DNA from: Euglena gracilis
Lineage: Eukaryota > Euglenida > Euglenophyceae > Euglenales
DNA length: 64,000 bases
Assembly (NCBI GenBank): GCA_039621445.1
Contig: CP154954.1
Span: 69,630,670-69,694,669, forward strand
Reading direction: 5' to 3'
Positions within the stretch are counted from its first letter, which is position 1. Each line of letters opens with the position of its first letter. Positions 39,035 through 50,597 of this stretch are shown here, piece after piece. Under the pieces are notes generated by a model. The model saw only the letters and a list, made by a program, of their open reading frames with translations, was not told where the DNA came from and ran no database searches. Both the position numbers and the translations under genes were made by a program.

Positions 39035-40389
39035 CAAATGGTGGTTGTTCGACGTAGGGTGGATGTGTCTCAAACAATGGGGGGACAAGGTCTGAGACAA
39101 ACTGTAAAGAACCTCGCATGCTCGAGGTTGATAAGAAGCCAAAACAGTTGATTAAGACCATTCACCAAAGAGGAAAAGAGAATGCCTGCAAAAGAGAGGG
39201 CAACGTTGGCATCCAACTCTTGCGGGGGGGGGGCAGTGGCATTCTGAAGTTCAATGAAATTCTGTGAATGAACAGCATTTCCCCCTTTGTCCAAGCATCG
39301 AAAAATATGAGCAAGAACCAAGGGGGTGTGGAAAAGGGGAGCAACCTTCGTGACAAAAAAAGCAGGAAATTTGCAGGAAATTCAAATTTTTTATTTTTGG
39401 GTCCACTGCATACAATTTTTACCGCCGGGTCACTTCAGTGGTTTTTTGCCCCCCCCCCCCCCCGGGTGGCTTTTTGCCCCCCCCCCCCCCCCCCCCCCCG
39501 GGGGGGCTTTTTGCCCCCCTCCCAGGGGGGGGGGGGTGCCGCCCCCGGGGGGGGGGGGGAGGGGGTCCGGGCCAAAAACCAGTCAGTCACTCCGAAAAAC
39601 CCAGTCCCCCACCCCGGGGGGGGGGGGGGGGGGGGGGCGGCCAGTGACTAAGCGATTGCATGGTCCACTGTTCACCTTGAAAACATTTGGATGGAGAAAC
39701 AAAAAACAAAACAAGCTTCGGAAGTTTCCGCATCACCAAAATTCTCAAGAAGTATCACATAAAAATGTACCTCACCCCCTTGTCCAACGAACACTGATGT
39801 TGGTATCCGAACAAGGGGGTCCTTGGATAAGGGGGAGAGGACCCCAGGTCAGGAGGCAACTTTTGGCCGTTCGTCAGAAATTGTACAACATCTGGCCATT
39901 TTAGAAATTCACGTCAAGTATAGCCACCTTGGGGGTTTTTTACCGATTTGGGGGGGGGGTGCTATCAGCCGTTTTTTCACCATTTTCGGCATTCTCAGCC
40001 ATAATGGCAATCTCGGCAATACCACTTTTGCTGTTTTTTGCACAATTTTTCAGCAAAAGAAATCCAATTAATTAACCTCTATTCAGAGATTCCCTCGGTC
40101 TCGTGCTGAAGCCCCCGTGATTTTTCGTGATTTTTCGTGGCACGAAACAATCGCCCGGTTCTGAGGATTCTGCTGTAAAAGACTTGGAAAAAATTGCCCA
40201 AAGATCCCTGGCCGTAGCCTTGGCTGTCGGTCCACTCATCGGTTGCAGCCCATATTTCTTTCCAGGGTATTGACTTGCCCTCTTCTGAGGAGTCATTTGT
40301 CCCCCACGTTTCCACTTTTTGTTGCTTTCCTTGACTTGCAGGAACATTCACCACTTGCACAGAACCATCATTGTCAGAAGATGACTTAT
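39035..40389 (-). CDS. Gene C: two phase-compatible exons, unrecognised
   Basis: The upstream exon starts at 40389 after a strong acceptor (cttatttctttgcag) and encodes KSSSDNDGSVQVVNVPAS and EEGKSIPWKEIWAATDEW. It may end at a GT donor after NFFQ (near 40182) or, unspliced, at a TAG at 40079. The downstream exon 39035-39101 has acceptor gttctttacag, encodes FVSDLVPPLFETHPPYVEQP and ends in a GT donor in phase 1. Both are minus strand, like all other genes here. No domain is recognised, and the Ser/Asp-rich N-terminal part looks disordered. The first exon could alternatively derive from a mobile element. Confidence 0.45.
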
Positions 40390-40827
40390 CTGCAAAGAAA
40401 TAAGAATAGCTAAAATAGCTGAATTTTTATGTGACACAGCAAAAGGTTCTAAGGTTTCGAAAAATTTTATTCGTGATTTTCGTGATTTTCGTGGTTTTTC
40501 GTGATTTCCAGGGATGGTCGATTTTCGTGCTCATTCGTGATTTTTCGTGATTTTTCGTGGCACGAAACTGAGCTAATCCCTGCTCTATTCTCAAAATTAA
40601 TACAACCAACATTCTTTTCAAAAAAGATTGCAGTGGACGTACGAGAAAGAGGTTCCCTGGAAAGATGATCTTAAAAAGATGGGTAAAGATAGGGGGATGG
40701 TCAAACAAGGTATGTGCTTAGACAAAAGAAGGGGAAGGCACCTCTTCCAAGCACTGAAAAATATCGACGGGGGGGTGCTTATTTTGCCATGCTATCAACA
40801 AGCACACAAGGGTGAGGTTTTTTTTAA

Positions 40828-41663
40828 GGACTTGAAAATCCAGTGGCAAAATAAAATATCCTTCCATTTTGGGGGGCAACTTTTAAATTTGAAAGCATTT
40901 ATAAGTATCAATAATTTCTCGCCAAATCAACCTTCGGTTTTGATGAAATACAGGGAGAACAAAAGTTACACCAGACCAAAGTTTTGGTGAAATAACCAAA
41001 TTTCACCATAATTATTTACACCGTATTTTTTTAACTGGTGTCGGTTTCTTGCACCCTCTTCTGTGAAGCATCAGCCAAATTTAACTAAAAAAGGCTGAAA
41101 ATTGCTCCAAAAATGATAATGTTGGCAAGTATTGACTCTTGGTGTTAATTTGAGAAAAGATCGCCTGAATAAAAAGGACGGGCAAAACTGCTTAACAAGA
41201 GCTAAGGAGCAGTTGAATATCAAGTATTTTTTAAAAAAAATTCCGTAAAAAAAATCCCAAAATATTTTCCATAATTTTTTGTCCATCGCACTTTTATCTT
41301 CCTTGTGGCATATTTTCCAGAAATATTTCCTTTGAAAGAAGCCTGGGCCACGGGTGTAAGCCTAGGCGAAAACTTCGTAACACACCGATTTGAACAGTCA
41401 GATTACTTCCCAGAGTAGCAGGGCGGATCTTATCTTCATTACTTTCCTGACAGCCCAAACACAATTTCCCAGAGCAGTGGTAAACATTTTTGCCCAGAAG
41501 GGGAACAAAATTAGTGGACTATGTATGTATCAATTTTTCTACCATCCATGTATCCATTTCTTCCACCAGTTGCCATCACCTTAAAGCAATAGAGTAAATC
41601 ACACAGGGGGGTTTCACCTGTCGGAGGTTTCCTGCGTGGTGTGTGTGCCATATGTTTGTGCAT
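40828..41663. repeat. 836-bp segment repeated exactly at 63165-64000
   Basis: All landmarks I compared are identical at a constant offset of 22,337, with no insertion or deletion. The segment continues rightwards here but is cut by the window end in the second copy. The upstream part (about 40556-40827) has an imperfect second copy at 62682 onwards. Confidence 0.93.
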
Positions 41664-41729
41664 TCTCTGAGCGTATGTGTGTGCGATGTGTGTGTGTGGT
41701 TGTGAGGGGGGTGTCGTGTGGATGTTATG

Positions 41730-42030
41730 TTGTGTTGTGTTGAGTTCAGTTGAGTTGTGTTATGTTGTGCTGTGTTGTGTGGTGTGTTGTGTTGTGTTGT
41801 GTTGTGTTGTGTTGTGTTGTGTTGTGTTGTGTTGTGTTGTGTTGTGTTGTGTTGTGTTGTGTTGTGTTGTGTTGTGTTGTGTTGTGTTGTGTTGTGTTGT
41901 GTTGTGTTGTGTTGTGGTGTGGTGTGGTGTGGTGTGGTGTGGTGTGGTGTGGTGTGGTGTGGTGTGGTGTGGTGTGGTGTGGTGTGGTGTGGTGTGCTGT
42001 GTTGTGTTGTGTGGATGTTGTGTGGTGTTG
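41730..42030 (+). repeat. (GTGTT)n then (GGTGT)n microsatellite
   Basis: Pentanucleotide GTGTT units change abruptly at about 41915 to GGTGT units and end near 42000. Located just downstream of gene D. Confidence 0.96.
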
Positions 42031-42343
42031 TGTCATGTCGCCACCACATGATATTGGCACCTTCCATCTGTCGGCAACCAATTTCAACCAAACAATGAAA
42101 TAAAATTGCCCATGCTTCCTGATTTCTTCAAACAAGCCTTGGCAAATGTAATTTCTCAGACAACCTAAGCATCAAAAAAAAATACCTTGGGAAGCACATC
42201 AGCTGGGGGGGGGGGGTCACCCGTTCACAGGCCTAAAATGCATTAGCAGTACAGAATACCAAAACAGGGTAAAGGAGTGGGGTCAGTATGAGCACAGCAA
42301 TGATTCGGAGCACTGGCGAATGCTTGGAGGTGCAGCGTGATCG

Positions 42344-45272
42344 CTATTGCGGGCGGAAAACGGCCTCCCCGACGTCTCCAAAGGCGTTGTCGAGAACCTT
42401 GCCGAGCACCGCTTGCTCCTCGAGCTCCATGAAAGGCACGTTAGGCGGAGGGTCCCGCTGTACCAACGTTCCAATCCCGTGCTGCCCAGACTTTCATTTA
42501 GTGCGCCGCGGCGAAGTTTGCTGCGGCGCAAAAAAAGAAATCTTCCGCGTTGCATGCGGTCACAAAATTTCCGGTGCCGCGGCGCACGTGGCGCAGAAAA
42601 AAAAACATTTTCCGTGGCACACTAAATGAAAGTCTGGTGCTGCCCCGAGTTGAAATAAAAAGAAAGAAAGAAAGAAAGTGCAGAAGCAAGCCCTGCCTGG
42701 CATCCCTGTCGGAGAACCGAAAAAGATGGGGGGTGGTGCATGTTTGGAGAACAGGGGGGAACAAGACAAGGGGTACCTGAACCAAAAAAAATTGGGTCCT
42801 TCAAGCTGAAAAAAAAATTCTTCATTTATTTGTGTCCATTGTTCAACTTGAAGGCATCAAGATGCAAAAATCAACAATATGTCACCAAATCAAGGAGTTC
42901 CCCCCCAATGCACCAGAAAATAGCTTCTTGAGAATATGGCCATAAAAAATGATGCGAACCAGGAGGGTGGTGTTTGCACAGGCCCGTGCTGGAAGAAGGG
43001 GGAGAAAGGAAGAGGACAAAGAGAAATGACCTGAATGATTGTCAACAATTCCACTTCCTTTTATTATCAAAGAATTTGGGCCATTTTTTCAAAAAAAAAA
43101 CCTTTGCATTCAAAACAAATGCAAGAAATGCTGTGTGGCGTGGCTTAAGAAAATATGACCAATTCCTGTATGACTCGGTCCACCTGCCCTTAAATCGAAC
43201 CCTGGGGATGGGTGCATAGGTCCCTCAAACCCCCCCCCATCAAGTGGGTGGGAGCCGACCCTCCCCCAGTCCCAAAAACACCTCTGTCCCCAAGTGTGGT
43301 AAAGAAGGGTCCGGGTGTTTAAAGAAGGGTGTCTTTAATGTTCCACTCTCAGGCCTTCTCCTTCAACCCTTCCCCTGCCTGCCAAGGGGGCTCTGGACCA
43401 GAAGGAAAAATTCTGTCCGGTATTTTGCATTAAAAATGCAACACCCCATGTCCAACGAACACCCATGTTCAATGAACGTGACACAACTTTTGTCTCCATA
43501 AGTGGAACTTTTATCCTTACGACCTAAAATACATTACAGCCAAAAATAAAACCTAATACACCGAAAAGTCTGGCAAATTTGGCAAGAATACGACACAAAC
43601 TTCCAAAAACTATCAGTGCTGTTGGAATGGAAGAACCGGTATGATGCCTCCTTTGGATACGCAAGAAATTACCTACTTCCTCCTCTTGGCATCCCAGAGC
43701 CAAACATCAAACCATTTCTAGGGGGATCCACCAAGGGACGAAGTCAGTGAGAAGTCCAGGGATCCTGCCAACCTTTTATTTAACAAAGTGCCTTCAGAGG
43801 AAAACAGGGGCGACCTACCTCGGCAGCGTTAGCGGGACCGTCATCCTCGTTATCCAGCTCCTGGATTTCCTCCTCATCGAGTCCATCCCGCTCACAATAC
43901 CGGACGCACGTCCTCCGACAATACGGGCCGTTGCCGGGGGCAGGCCCAAGTGCCCCGAGGGAAACCATCACCTGACAGGTTGGCAACACAACACAACACA
44001 ACTCAACTCAACACAACACAACACAACACAACACAACACAATCCCACGCCCACAGACACGTAAACCACACACAGAATGCACAAACACATACCACACACAA
44101 CACGCATAAAAACTCCGACATGTGACCTTCCCCCTGGGGCACTAGTTCAGGGCTGCCAACCAACTTCACAGCTGATTTTTCCTCAGAATAAAAAATAGCT
44201 GAATGGCCTTGCAGCATTTTCTTGCTGGCCGTGACAACTTCCTATTATCACACAAGTTGAACAGCTGTCACGGGTACTCGACAGGTTCTCAGCCACTTTC
44301 CCGGGGGGGCACCAAGTTCCTCATCCTGTTACCTCAAATTTCAGCGCGGCAAACAAAGAAACGTGGATGGGAGGATACCATACATGCAGAGAATCATGTC
44401 TCACTTACCAGAATTCTTTTTGGAGAGGGTCGGCGCCCACCTGCGCACGCAACCCACCGGGGTACAGGGGGATATGCTCTCTGATGTGAGAGTTTATTTT
44501 GGGCTCCAAGCATTCAGTTCTTGCCCAAAATAAAGGAAAGTCCTCTGGGGGCACTTGGCCCTACCCACTGTTCCCCATGGGGGGGGGGTCGGGTTGGGAC
44601 CCACGCATTAACCTCAAAAAAAAGTATCGGAACGAAATATCGATCCATGGATCAATGCCAAAATGAAGTTTGTGCATGTAACAGAAAGGATGCATGGCAC
44701 ATGAGAACCGATGCCTAAACCTCGCAGCTGAGACACAAACATCTGCTGGATGGCCAGCAAGCCTTTGCGCCGCTCACCCGGGGCTGTGCGGGGGCGAGTC
44801 TCAGGCACTCGTCCTCGCAGTCCACCACACAGTTGTCGCCGGGGATCGCCTGCGCCGGCTTGGCCACCCCTGCGCCGAGAAGGGAAGTGATTGGCAGCAG
44901 GCACAGCGTCTGGGCCAGGGGATTTCTTAAGGCCCCCCCAGGGTTCGATATAAGGACAGGTGGGGGGGGGGTGGTCCGGACCACCACCTGCGGGCCAGGA
45001 GGGGGGGGGGGTGGGGGGGACACCCCCCCCACCTAAACAGGTGCGCGGTCAGGGTGGCCGAAAAATTTTGACCCCCCAAAACGACCAAAAGTGCCATTTT
45101 TGGGCACTTTTTGGGCAAAAATGTGCCAAAAATGCAAAAAGTTTTCGGCGTGAAGCACCGGAGGAAAAAATTGACCCTTTTTGGGGGGGTCCCGGGAACC
45201 CCCCCGAGGGTCGGTCCGGACCCCCCTGGCAGGTGGGGGGGGGGGGGGGGGTCGGACCCCCCCGTGGGGACA

Positions 45273-45303
<31 letters not shown>

Positions 45304-46236
45304 ACCCCCCCACCTAAACCATGTACGCCCTCCTTATATCAAAGCCGTGGCCCCCCCCCGGGGGGTCCAACCAGCCGGCGGGAAAAGGGTAATTGCTGTC
45401 CCCCCCCCCGATGGGGTTGGGGGTCCGGGGGGGGGGGGGGGGGGCCCTACCGACGGCCAGGGTGAAAAAGGTGGAACCCAAAGACAGGCTAAAGGGTCCA
45501 AATACAGCTGGGATGCACTTTTTCAGCCATGATTTTGAGGTGAATGGACCCCCAAAAAACCCTCAAAAGGGGGGCCGTTTTGACAATTTTTGCCCCGTTT
45601 CAAAAATTTTCGGCGCTTCGCACCCAAAAATTCTCTGGTCCAGCCCCGTTTGCCGGGCTGGCCCAAGAACTATTACCACTTGACCTCCCAGGGGGAGGGG
45701 GGTCCGCAGCCCATGAAGGCTGGCTAGACCCCCCTGGCACACATAGGGTGGGGTGTAGCTTAAGAAATCTCCTGGTCTGGGGTGGAGTATTTCCTCAAGG
45801 GAGCACTTATTTGTAGCAATGTGTCGCCACACGTACACGTGAGTGTGTGTTTTTATGAGCACTTGCGGTGTGCAGGGTGTGGGTGTGGCTTTTGTATCTC
45901 ATAAGCATACATCTGTATTTGCCTGTTTCCTTGTCACCACTGAAGCAGCTTCTGCCCCCCCGAGTTTTGCTTCTCCTCCTTTTGTGTTGCGGACCCTCAA
46001 CCCTATGCAGGGGGGGGGGGGGGGGGGGCTCGGTTCCCAAAGAATGAGGGCTGGTACCCCTCGCGTGGTTTGGATTCCTTGATCTTGTTGACAGTCGTGA
46101 AAAACTTCTCAGCTCCTTTCGACGGATTGAAAGGCACAAATTATCAACCCCCTGAAGCCACCCGCACCCCAGCGATGCACTGCATGCACAGGATGGCCCG
46201 CCGGCTGGACCAGGGCGCTTGGCGGGCAGCATTCAT
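42344..46236 (-). CDS. Gene D: 163-residue Cys-rich protein, probably plastid (thylakoid lumen) targeted
   Basis: Four exons: 46168-46236, 44778-44909, 43819-43971 and 42344-42481 (TAG at 42344-42346). All junctions are in phase 0, with GT donors (gtgcgg, gtgagc, gtaggt) and AG acceptors. The start is the ATG at 46234-46236. The first 43 residues have SSRRAIL followed by a hydrophobic stretch and KPAQA, like a twin-Arg thylakoid signal with an A-x-A cleavage site; exons for an outer targeting signal could lie further upstream. The mature part has two C-x3-C-x3-C motifs, NCVVDCEDEC and YCRRTCVRYC, then an acidic segment (GLDEEEIQELDNEDD), and ends VFRPQ. The six cysteines suggest metal or disulfide chemistry, but I do not recognise the family. 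A MITE overlaps the last acceptor. Confidence 0.83.
42486..42637. mobile_element. MITE copy 2 (152 bp) at the last splice acceptor of gene D
   Basis: It has the same ends as the copy at 24106. The target duplication is TGCTGC (42480-42485 and 42638-42643), which on the coding strand reads GCAGCA and therefore duplicates the acceptor GCAG. The proximal copy of GCAG directly precedes the last exon. Confidence 0.92.
43979..44228. repeat. Dispersed repeat copy 1, (ACACA)n-headed, in gene D intron 2
   Basis: It starts with (ACACA)n and CCCACGCCCACAGACACG and ends GCAGCATTTTCTTGCTGGC. It is nearly identical to 46428-46705 apart from repeat number and small indels. Its head abuts the acceptor of gene D exon 3. 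Confidence 0.9.
44943..45344. mobile_element. TIR element copy A, GTTCGATATAAGG ends, poly-G/C arms
   Basis: The inverted ends GTTCGATATAAGGA and TCCTTATATCAAAG enclose poly-G/C palindromic blocks around GGTCCGGACC, the sequence CCTAAACAGGTGCGCGGTCA, and a TGCCATTTTTGGGCACTTTTTGG core. It is clearly homologous to 61185-61613. It sits just upstream of gene D exon 2, in intron 1. Confidence 0.78.
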
Positions 46237-46427
46237 GAAGGGCAGAGGGGTTGGGGCGGAGAGCAGCGTATGGCTGCTGAGGCAGGCGTGCTGGTTTTGT
46301 TTAGCCGACCCATTGGTCCCCCGCGTCACCCATTCGCAAAACCATTGGAGGGCTCGGCAGCCTTTCAGGTTGTAGCTCATGTGCCCCAAAATCCCAAACA
46401 AAATCCCCTGGGAGGTCTTCGATTTTG

Positions 46428-46705
46428 GCAACGCAACACAACACAACACAACACAACACAACACAACACAACACAACACAACACAACACAACACAACACA
46501 ACACAATCCCACGCCCACAGACACGTAAACCACACACAGAATGCACAAACACATACCACACACAACACAACACGCATGAAAACTCCGACATGTGACCCCC
46601 CCCCCCCCCGTGAGGCACTAGTTAAGGGCTGCCAACCAACTTCACAACTGATTTTTCCTCAGAATAAAAAATAGCCGAATGGCCTTGCAGCATTTTCTTG
46701 CTGGC
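46428..46705. repeat. Dispersed repeat copy 2, upstream of gene D
   Basis: Near-identical to 43979-44228, with a longer (ACACA)n head and a poly-C insertion at about 46598-46609. It lies about 190 bp upstream of the proposed gene D start. Confidence 0.9.
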
Positions 46706-46977
46706 AGACAAATATGTGTTGTTTTCTTCAGGTATTATTCACCTGAGTTCGACCTGAATTTGACTTTATTTTAGCCCTCCCTGCCGCAAATGACCTCGAC
46801 AAATGTGCAGTAAACCCCCCACCCCGGCTTCACATTCATCCCGGGGGGAATGAATGTGCTAGCCCCGCCACAAAAAAAAATGCGCAAACGTGCACAAAAA
46901 TGCGCAAAAAAATGCGCAAAAAAATGTGGGATTCTGGGTGGGAAATATGTATAAAAAAAAAGGCAGCCATACGCTAC

Positions 46978-47245
46978 ATGGACCCCCTCGAGGGGGGGTC
47001 CATTTAGAGTGTCCAGGGGGGGGGGGTCCATTTTTTTTGCGTTAATGATGGAATAGGGTTAGGTGCGCGACTTAGGGTTAGGATTAGGCCTAACTTGTAT
47101 GTACACCTAACACCCGTCTATAAGTTTGGCCTAACCCTAACCCTAAGTCGTTGCACCTAACCCTATTCCATTAACACAAAAAAACTATTTTGACACTGGA
47201 CACGCTAAATGGACCCCCCCTCGGGGGTGGTCCATTTAGAGTATG
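46978..47245. repeat. Nested inverted repeat with telomere-like arms
   Basis: Two copies of a poly-C/poly-G palindrome followed by GTCCATTTAGAGT (about 46980-47015 and 47205-47242) enclose an inverted repeat whose arms contain GGAATAGGGTTAGGTGC and CTTAGGGTTAGG on the left and their complements on the right (about 47048-47174). No coding sequence. Confidence 0.75.
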
Positions 47246-47902
47246 ACTGCCAAAAAAAAAAGTGCAAAATCTGAGAGAAAAGGCGCAAAATTTGCAAAAA
47301 TGCAAACATTACCCAAGGACATGCAAAAATGGCACCAAAATTTAAAAAATAAACGGAATTATTAAGAAAATGTCAGTTTCACAAAAAAATTCAAACGCTC
47401 AAAAAACTCAAAGAAACCCAAAAAGGACCATAAATGCGAAAAATCGGGTAAATCACAACAAAAAAATGTGCCAAAAAGCAAAAAATGCACTGAAAAAAAT
47501 GTGCAAAAAAATGCGAAAAAATGCACACTTTTGGAAAAATCGACAAAATACGCGAAAAATGTGCAAAAATGCGGAACGTCTCCCCCCTCTGTCTATGACC
47601 TTTAGCGGCCTTCAGCGGAAGTCAAATACCTCTCTTATATTAAAATTTGAGTACTTCCTAGTTTGACAAAAAAATGTGCATTTCTGTCTAAAAATTCAGT
47701 ATTTACTGTGAAAATTTGGAATATTCATCCAAATTTTTCACATCCTTGCCCTGAATGGCACTTCAGGCTTTGCACTGGGGAGAGGCGTTATACTTGGGCG
47801 GCAAAATCAAACCCCGTGGGGGGGACTTAACATTTGGGGGGGGGGGGGGGTAATTTGGGGGAGGGGCTTTAGGTTATGGAACGTCTACTCGAAGTGTAGG
47901 GT
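47246..47902. other. AT-rich spacer, no gene seen
   Basis: The A-rich sequence has degenerate AAAAATGCG-like runs; the Lys/Asn-rich frame at 47370-47666 reflects that composition. I see no splice-compatible exon. Confidence 0.5.
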
Positions 47903-48210
47903 TCAGACTTTCATTTAGTGCGCCGCGGCGCAAAAAAAAATTCCGCGGCACACAATCGAATTTTTGCCACGGTGCACCCGCGGCGCACCTGAGACGCTGC
48001 CGCGGCACACCAACAACGCACCCACGGCACACCAATGACGTTGCCGTGGCACATGATTTTTTTTGCCGCGGCGCACCTGAAACGCTGCCGCGGCGTACGG
48101 GGCGCACAGAAATAAATCTTCCGCGGCGCACGCGATCACAAAAGTTCCGGAGCCGCAGCGCACGCGGCGCAGAAAAAAAATTTTCCGTGGTGCACTAAAT
48201 GAAAGTCTGG
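47903..48210. mobile_element. MITE copy 3 (308 bp), intergenic
   Basis: It has the same TIRs as copies 1 and 2 (first base T instead of C). The target duplication is TAGGGT (47897-47902 and 48211-48216). The longer body is made of repeated CGCCGCGGCGCAC-type blocks. Confidence 0.92.
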
Positions 48211-48626
48211 TAGGGTTGGATTATACGTTAGGGATAGGATTAGCATTAACGTTACGAGTTGGGTTAGAAGCGAGGTTGGGAGTAGGCCGTCAGACCGCAA
48301 ATATTGTCAGACCCAAATAGGGCGCAATTCAGACCTGGAATTCGACTGAATTTCGGTCTGATTTCCCATCTTTGGCCAGCCCTAACTAACCTTGACTATG
48401 ATTGCAATCCTAACCATGACAGAAAAAAACCAAAAATGGCCGATAAAACCACCATCAGGGGGCCCTAAAATAAAGTGGAGACCCCCCTTCCTAAGCTACT
48501 GAAACCCCCCCATGGGGGTCCATAGTTTAGGGCTGCCAATTGATTTCTCATGGTGGGGAGGGGGAGACCAATGATGCGAAAGTTTGGGTGATTTCCCATC
48601 ACTTTCGATGCGTGTCATTTTTTGGG

Positions 48627-48629
<3 letters not shown>

Positions 48630-48718
<89 letters not shown>

Positions 48719-48742
48719 GCACGCACACGCACACACACACAC
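48630..48742 (+). repeat. (AC)n microsatellite
   Basis: About 42 AC units followed by ACGC variants. Confidence 0.97.
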
Positions 48743-48877
48743 CACACTCAACACACCACACACGCACACGAAAGGCACCGCAGCAGGCATGGGCAGGAGT
48801 GGAGGCGGAGACGAGGCCGAAACAGAGGGCGGCGGCCAGGACCCCGCCAGGCTTGTGCTTAGTCGGGGGTCCTAGGC

Positions 48878-50002
48878 GGTAGACTGGGGGGGGGGGGGGC
48901 CTGGGTGGTCGGCCGACTAGTCGGCCGACCACCCAATTGGTCGGCCGACTAGGCCTGGTCGGCAGCTAGTCGGCGAGACAGGGGGGGGGGGGTCCTGGGT
49001 GGTCGGCGGACTAGTCGGCCGACCACCCACTCTAATGTAGTTACGGGCCAGTCTCGCCGACTTTTTATGAAGAAAATTGTATGCAAACTAGTCGGTGGCT
49101 AGTCGGTGGGCATAAAAATGGTCTGTGGCGGGTCCAAACCACCCGGAAATGGTCCGGATGGGGCCAAATAAGTGCCTTACACCAACAGGAACACCCTCAG
49201 ATGGAAATTTTTGGTCGGTGGGGGGTCGGTGGGCCCTTGATGGGGTCCGGAGGGGTAAAAAACCAATGACGAAACAGGGATTACATGAAAATCCTTTAGA
49301 AATGCAAGCATTCTGCATCAGGACAGGCTGAAAACTCCCCCCTCCACCCCCACCCGAGCCCAGATAACAAAATCCCTTCTATGTTGGCAACATACTCGGG
49401 GGCTAAGTCGTTTTTGTGGCTCACTTTGGCATAGGCGGGGGGGGCTCCGCCCCCCCGCACCCCCACCCCTAAAATAACAAAATCCCTTCTATGTTGGCAA
49501 CATACTCCGGGGTTAAGTCGTTTTTGTGGCTCACTTTGGCATAGGCGGGGGGGGCTCCGCCCCCCCCGCACCCCCCCCCCTCAAATAACAAAATCCCTTC
49601 TATGTTGGCAATATACTTGGAGGGCTAAGTCCTTTTGTGCAAAATTTGACTAATATTGACTTATATACAACTTCTTTTGCCAAAAGTGGCCCAAAATGGA
49701 CATTTTCCCCCAATTTTTTTGCATATTCACCCCCGATTGGGGGGTTCTGGAGCCATTTGGGTGGGTTTTGATTGGTTTTGGGGTGATTTGGACAAATTTT
49801 TTTCTCGGGGGGGGGCTTAAAAGTCGGCGAAACTGGCCCGTAACTACATTAGAGTGGGTGGTCGGCCGACTAGTCGGCCGACCACCCAGGACCCCCCCCC
49901 CTGTCTCGCCGACTAGCTGCCGACCAGGCCTAGTCGGCCGACCAATTGGGTGGTCGGCCGACTAGTCGGCCGACCACCCAGGACCCCCCCCCCCAGTCTA
50001 CC
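48878..50002. mobile_element. 1.1-kb element with long (about 187-bp) TIRs
   Basis: The ends GGTAGACTGG and CCAGTCTACC begin inverted arms of about 187 bp (to about 49065, and from about 49817). Each arm contains repeated GGTCGGCCGACTAGTCGGCC palindromes and poly-G/poly-C blocks. The interior holds a tandem repeat but no transposase. No clean target duplication was seen. Confidence 0.82.
49363..49630 (+). repeat. Two and a half tandem copies of a roughly 112-bp unit
   Basis: Units begin ATAACAAAATCCCTTCTATG near 49365, 49474 and 49585, and include GGGGGGGCTCCGCCCCCC palindromes. They form the interior of the long-TIR element. Confidence 0.9.
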
Positions 50003-50597
50003 GTTTGCCACTTTAGTCGGGTGCCTACGCCACGGGGGGGGGGGGGTGCTAGGGGCAGGCACCCCATAGCACCTGATCCGACCCCCCCCGGGGGGGGGGG
50101 TAGGGTTTTGGGGGGTGCCTGCCCATAGCAGGCACCCCCCTCCGACCCCGGCACCTTCGGCACCGGGGGCCCGGAAAAGGCCATTTTCAATGAAAATTTT
50201 CTGGGTACCTCCCCCGGGGGGGTGTGCCTGCTAGGGGCAGGCACCCTATAGCACCCACCCCACCCCCCTCCCCCCCCGGTCGGTAAGCACAAGCATGGAC
50301 CCCGCACAGCACAGCGGCGACGCGGGAGCACAGCGGCGGGCAGGCACCTCGGGGCACTTGGGATTTCAGTGCTGTTTTCAGAATTTGACGGGAACCGTTG
50401 GGACTTGCCGTGTTTTGAACACTGGAGGTGGGGTTCCGGTCGCAGCATCTGCAGGAATTTGGTCCGAAGCATGCGTGATAATGCGTGATAAGCATGCGTG
50501 ATGCAAGCGTGATTCATCCACGAAGAAAAAACCTAGAGGTCACTTTCTCGCCAGGAGTGTGGAGATACCATACCATACCCCGCCTGCCAAACACCAC

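Noticed and set aside
38983-39103. Plus-strand exon (CGQRPGHMPKPQPTVNDQ)
   Set aside because: The minus strand has a stronger acceptor (gttctttacag) and a more natural peptide at 39035-39101.
40628-40990. 120-codon frame also present at 62820-63119
   Set aside because: It differs by frame-breaking indels between the two copies and lies in a dispersed repeat, so there is no sign of protein constraint.
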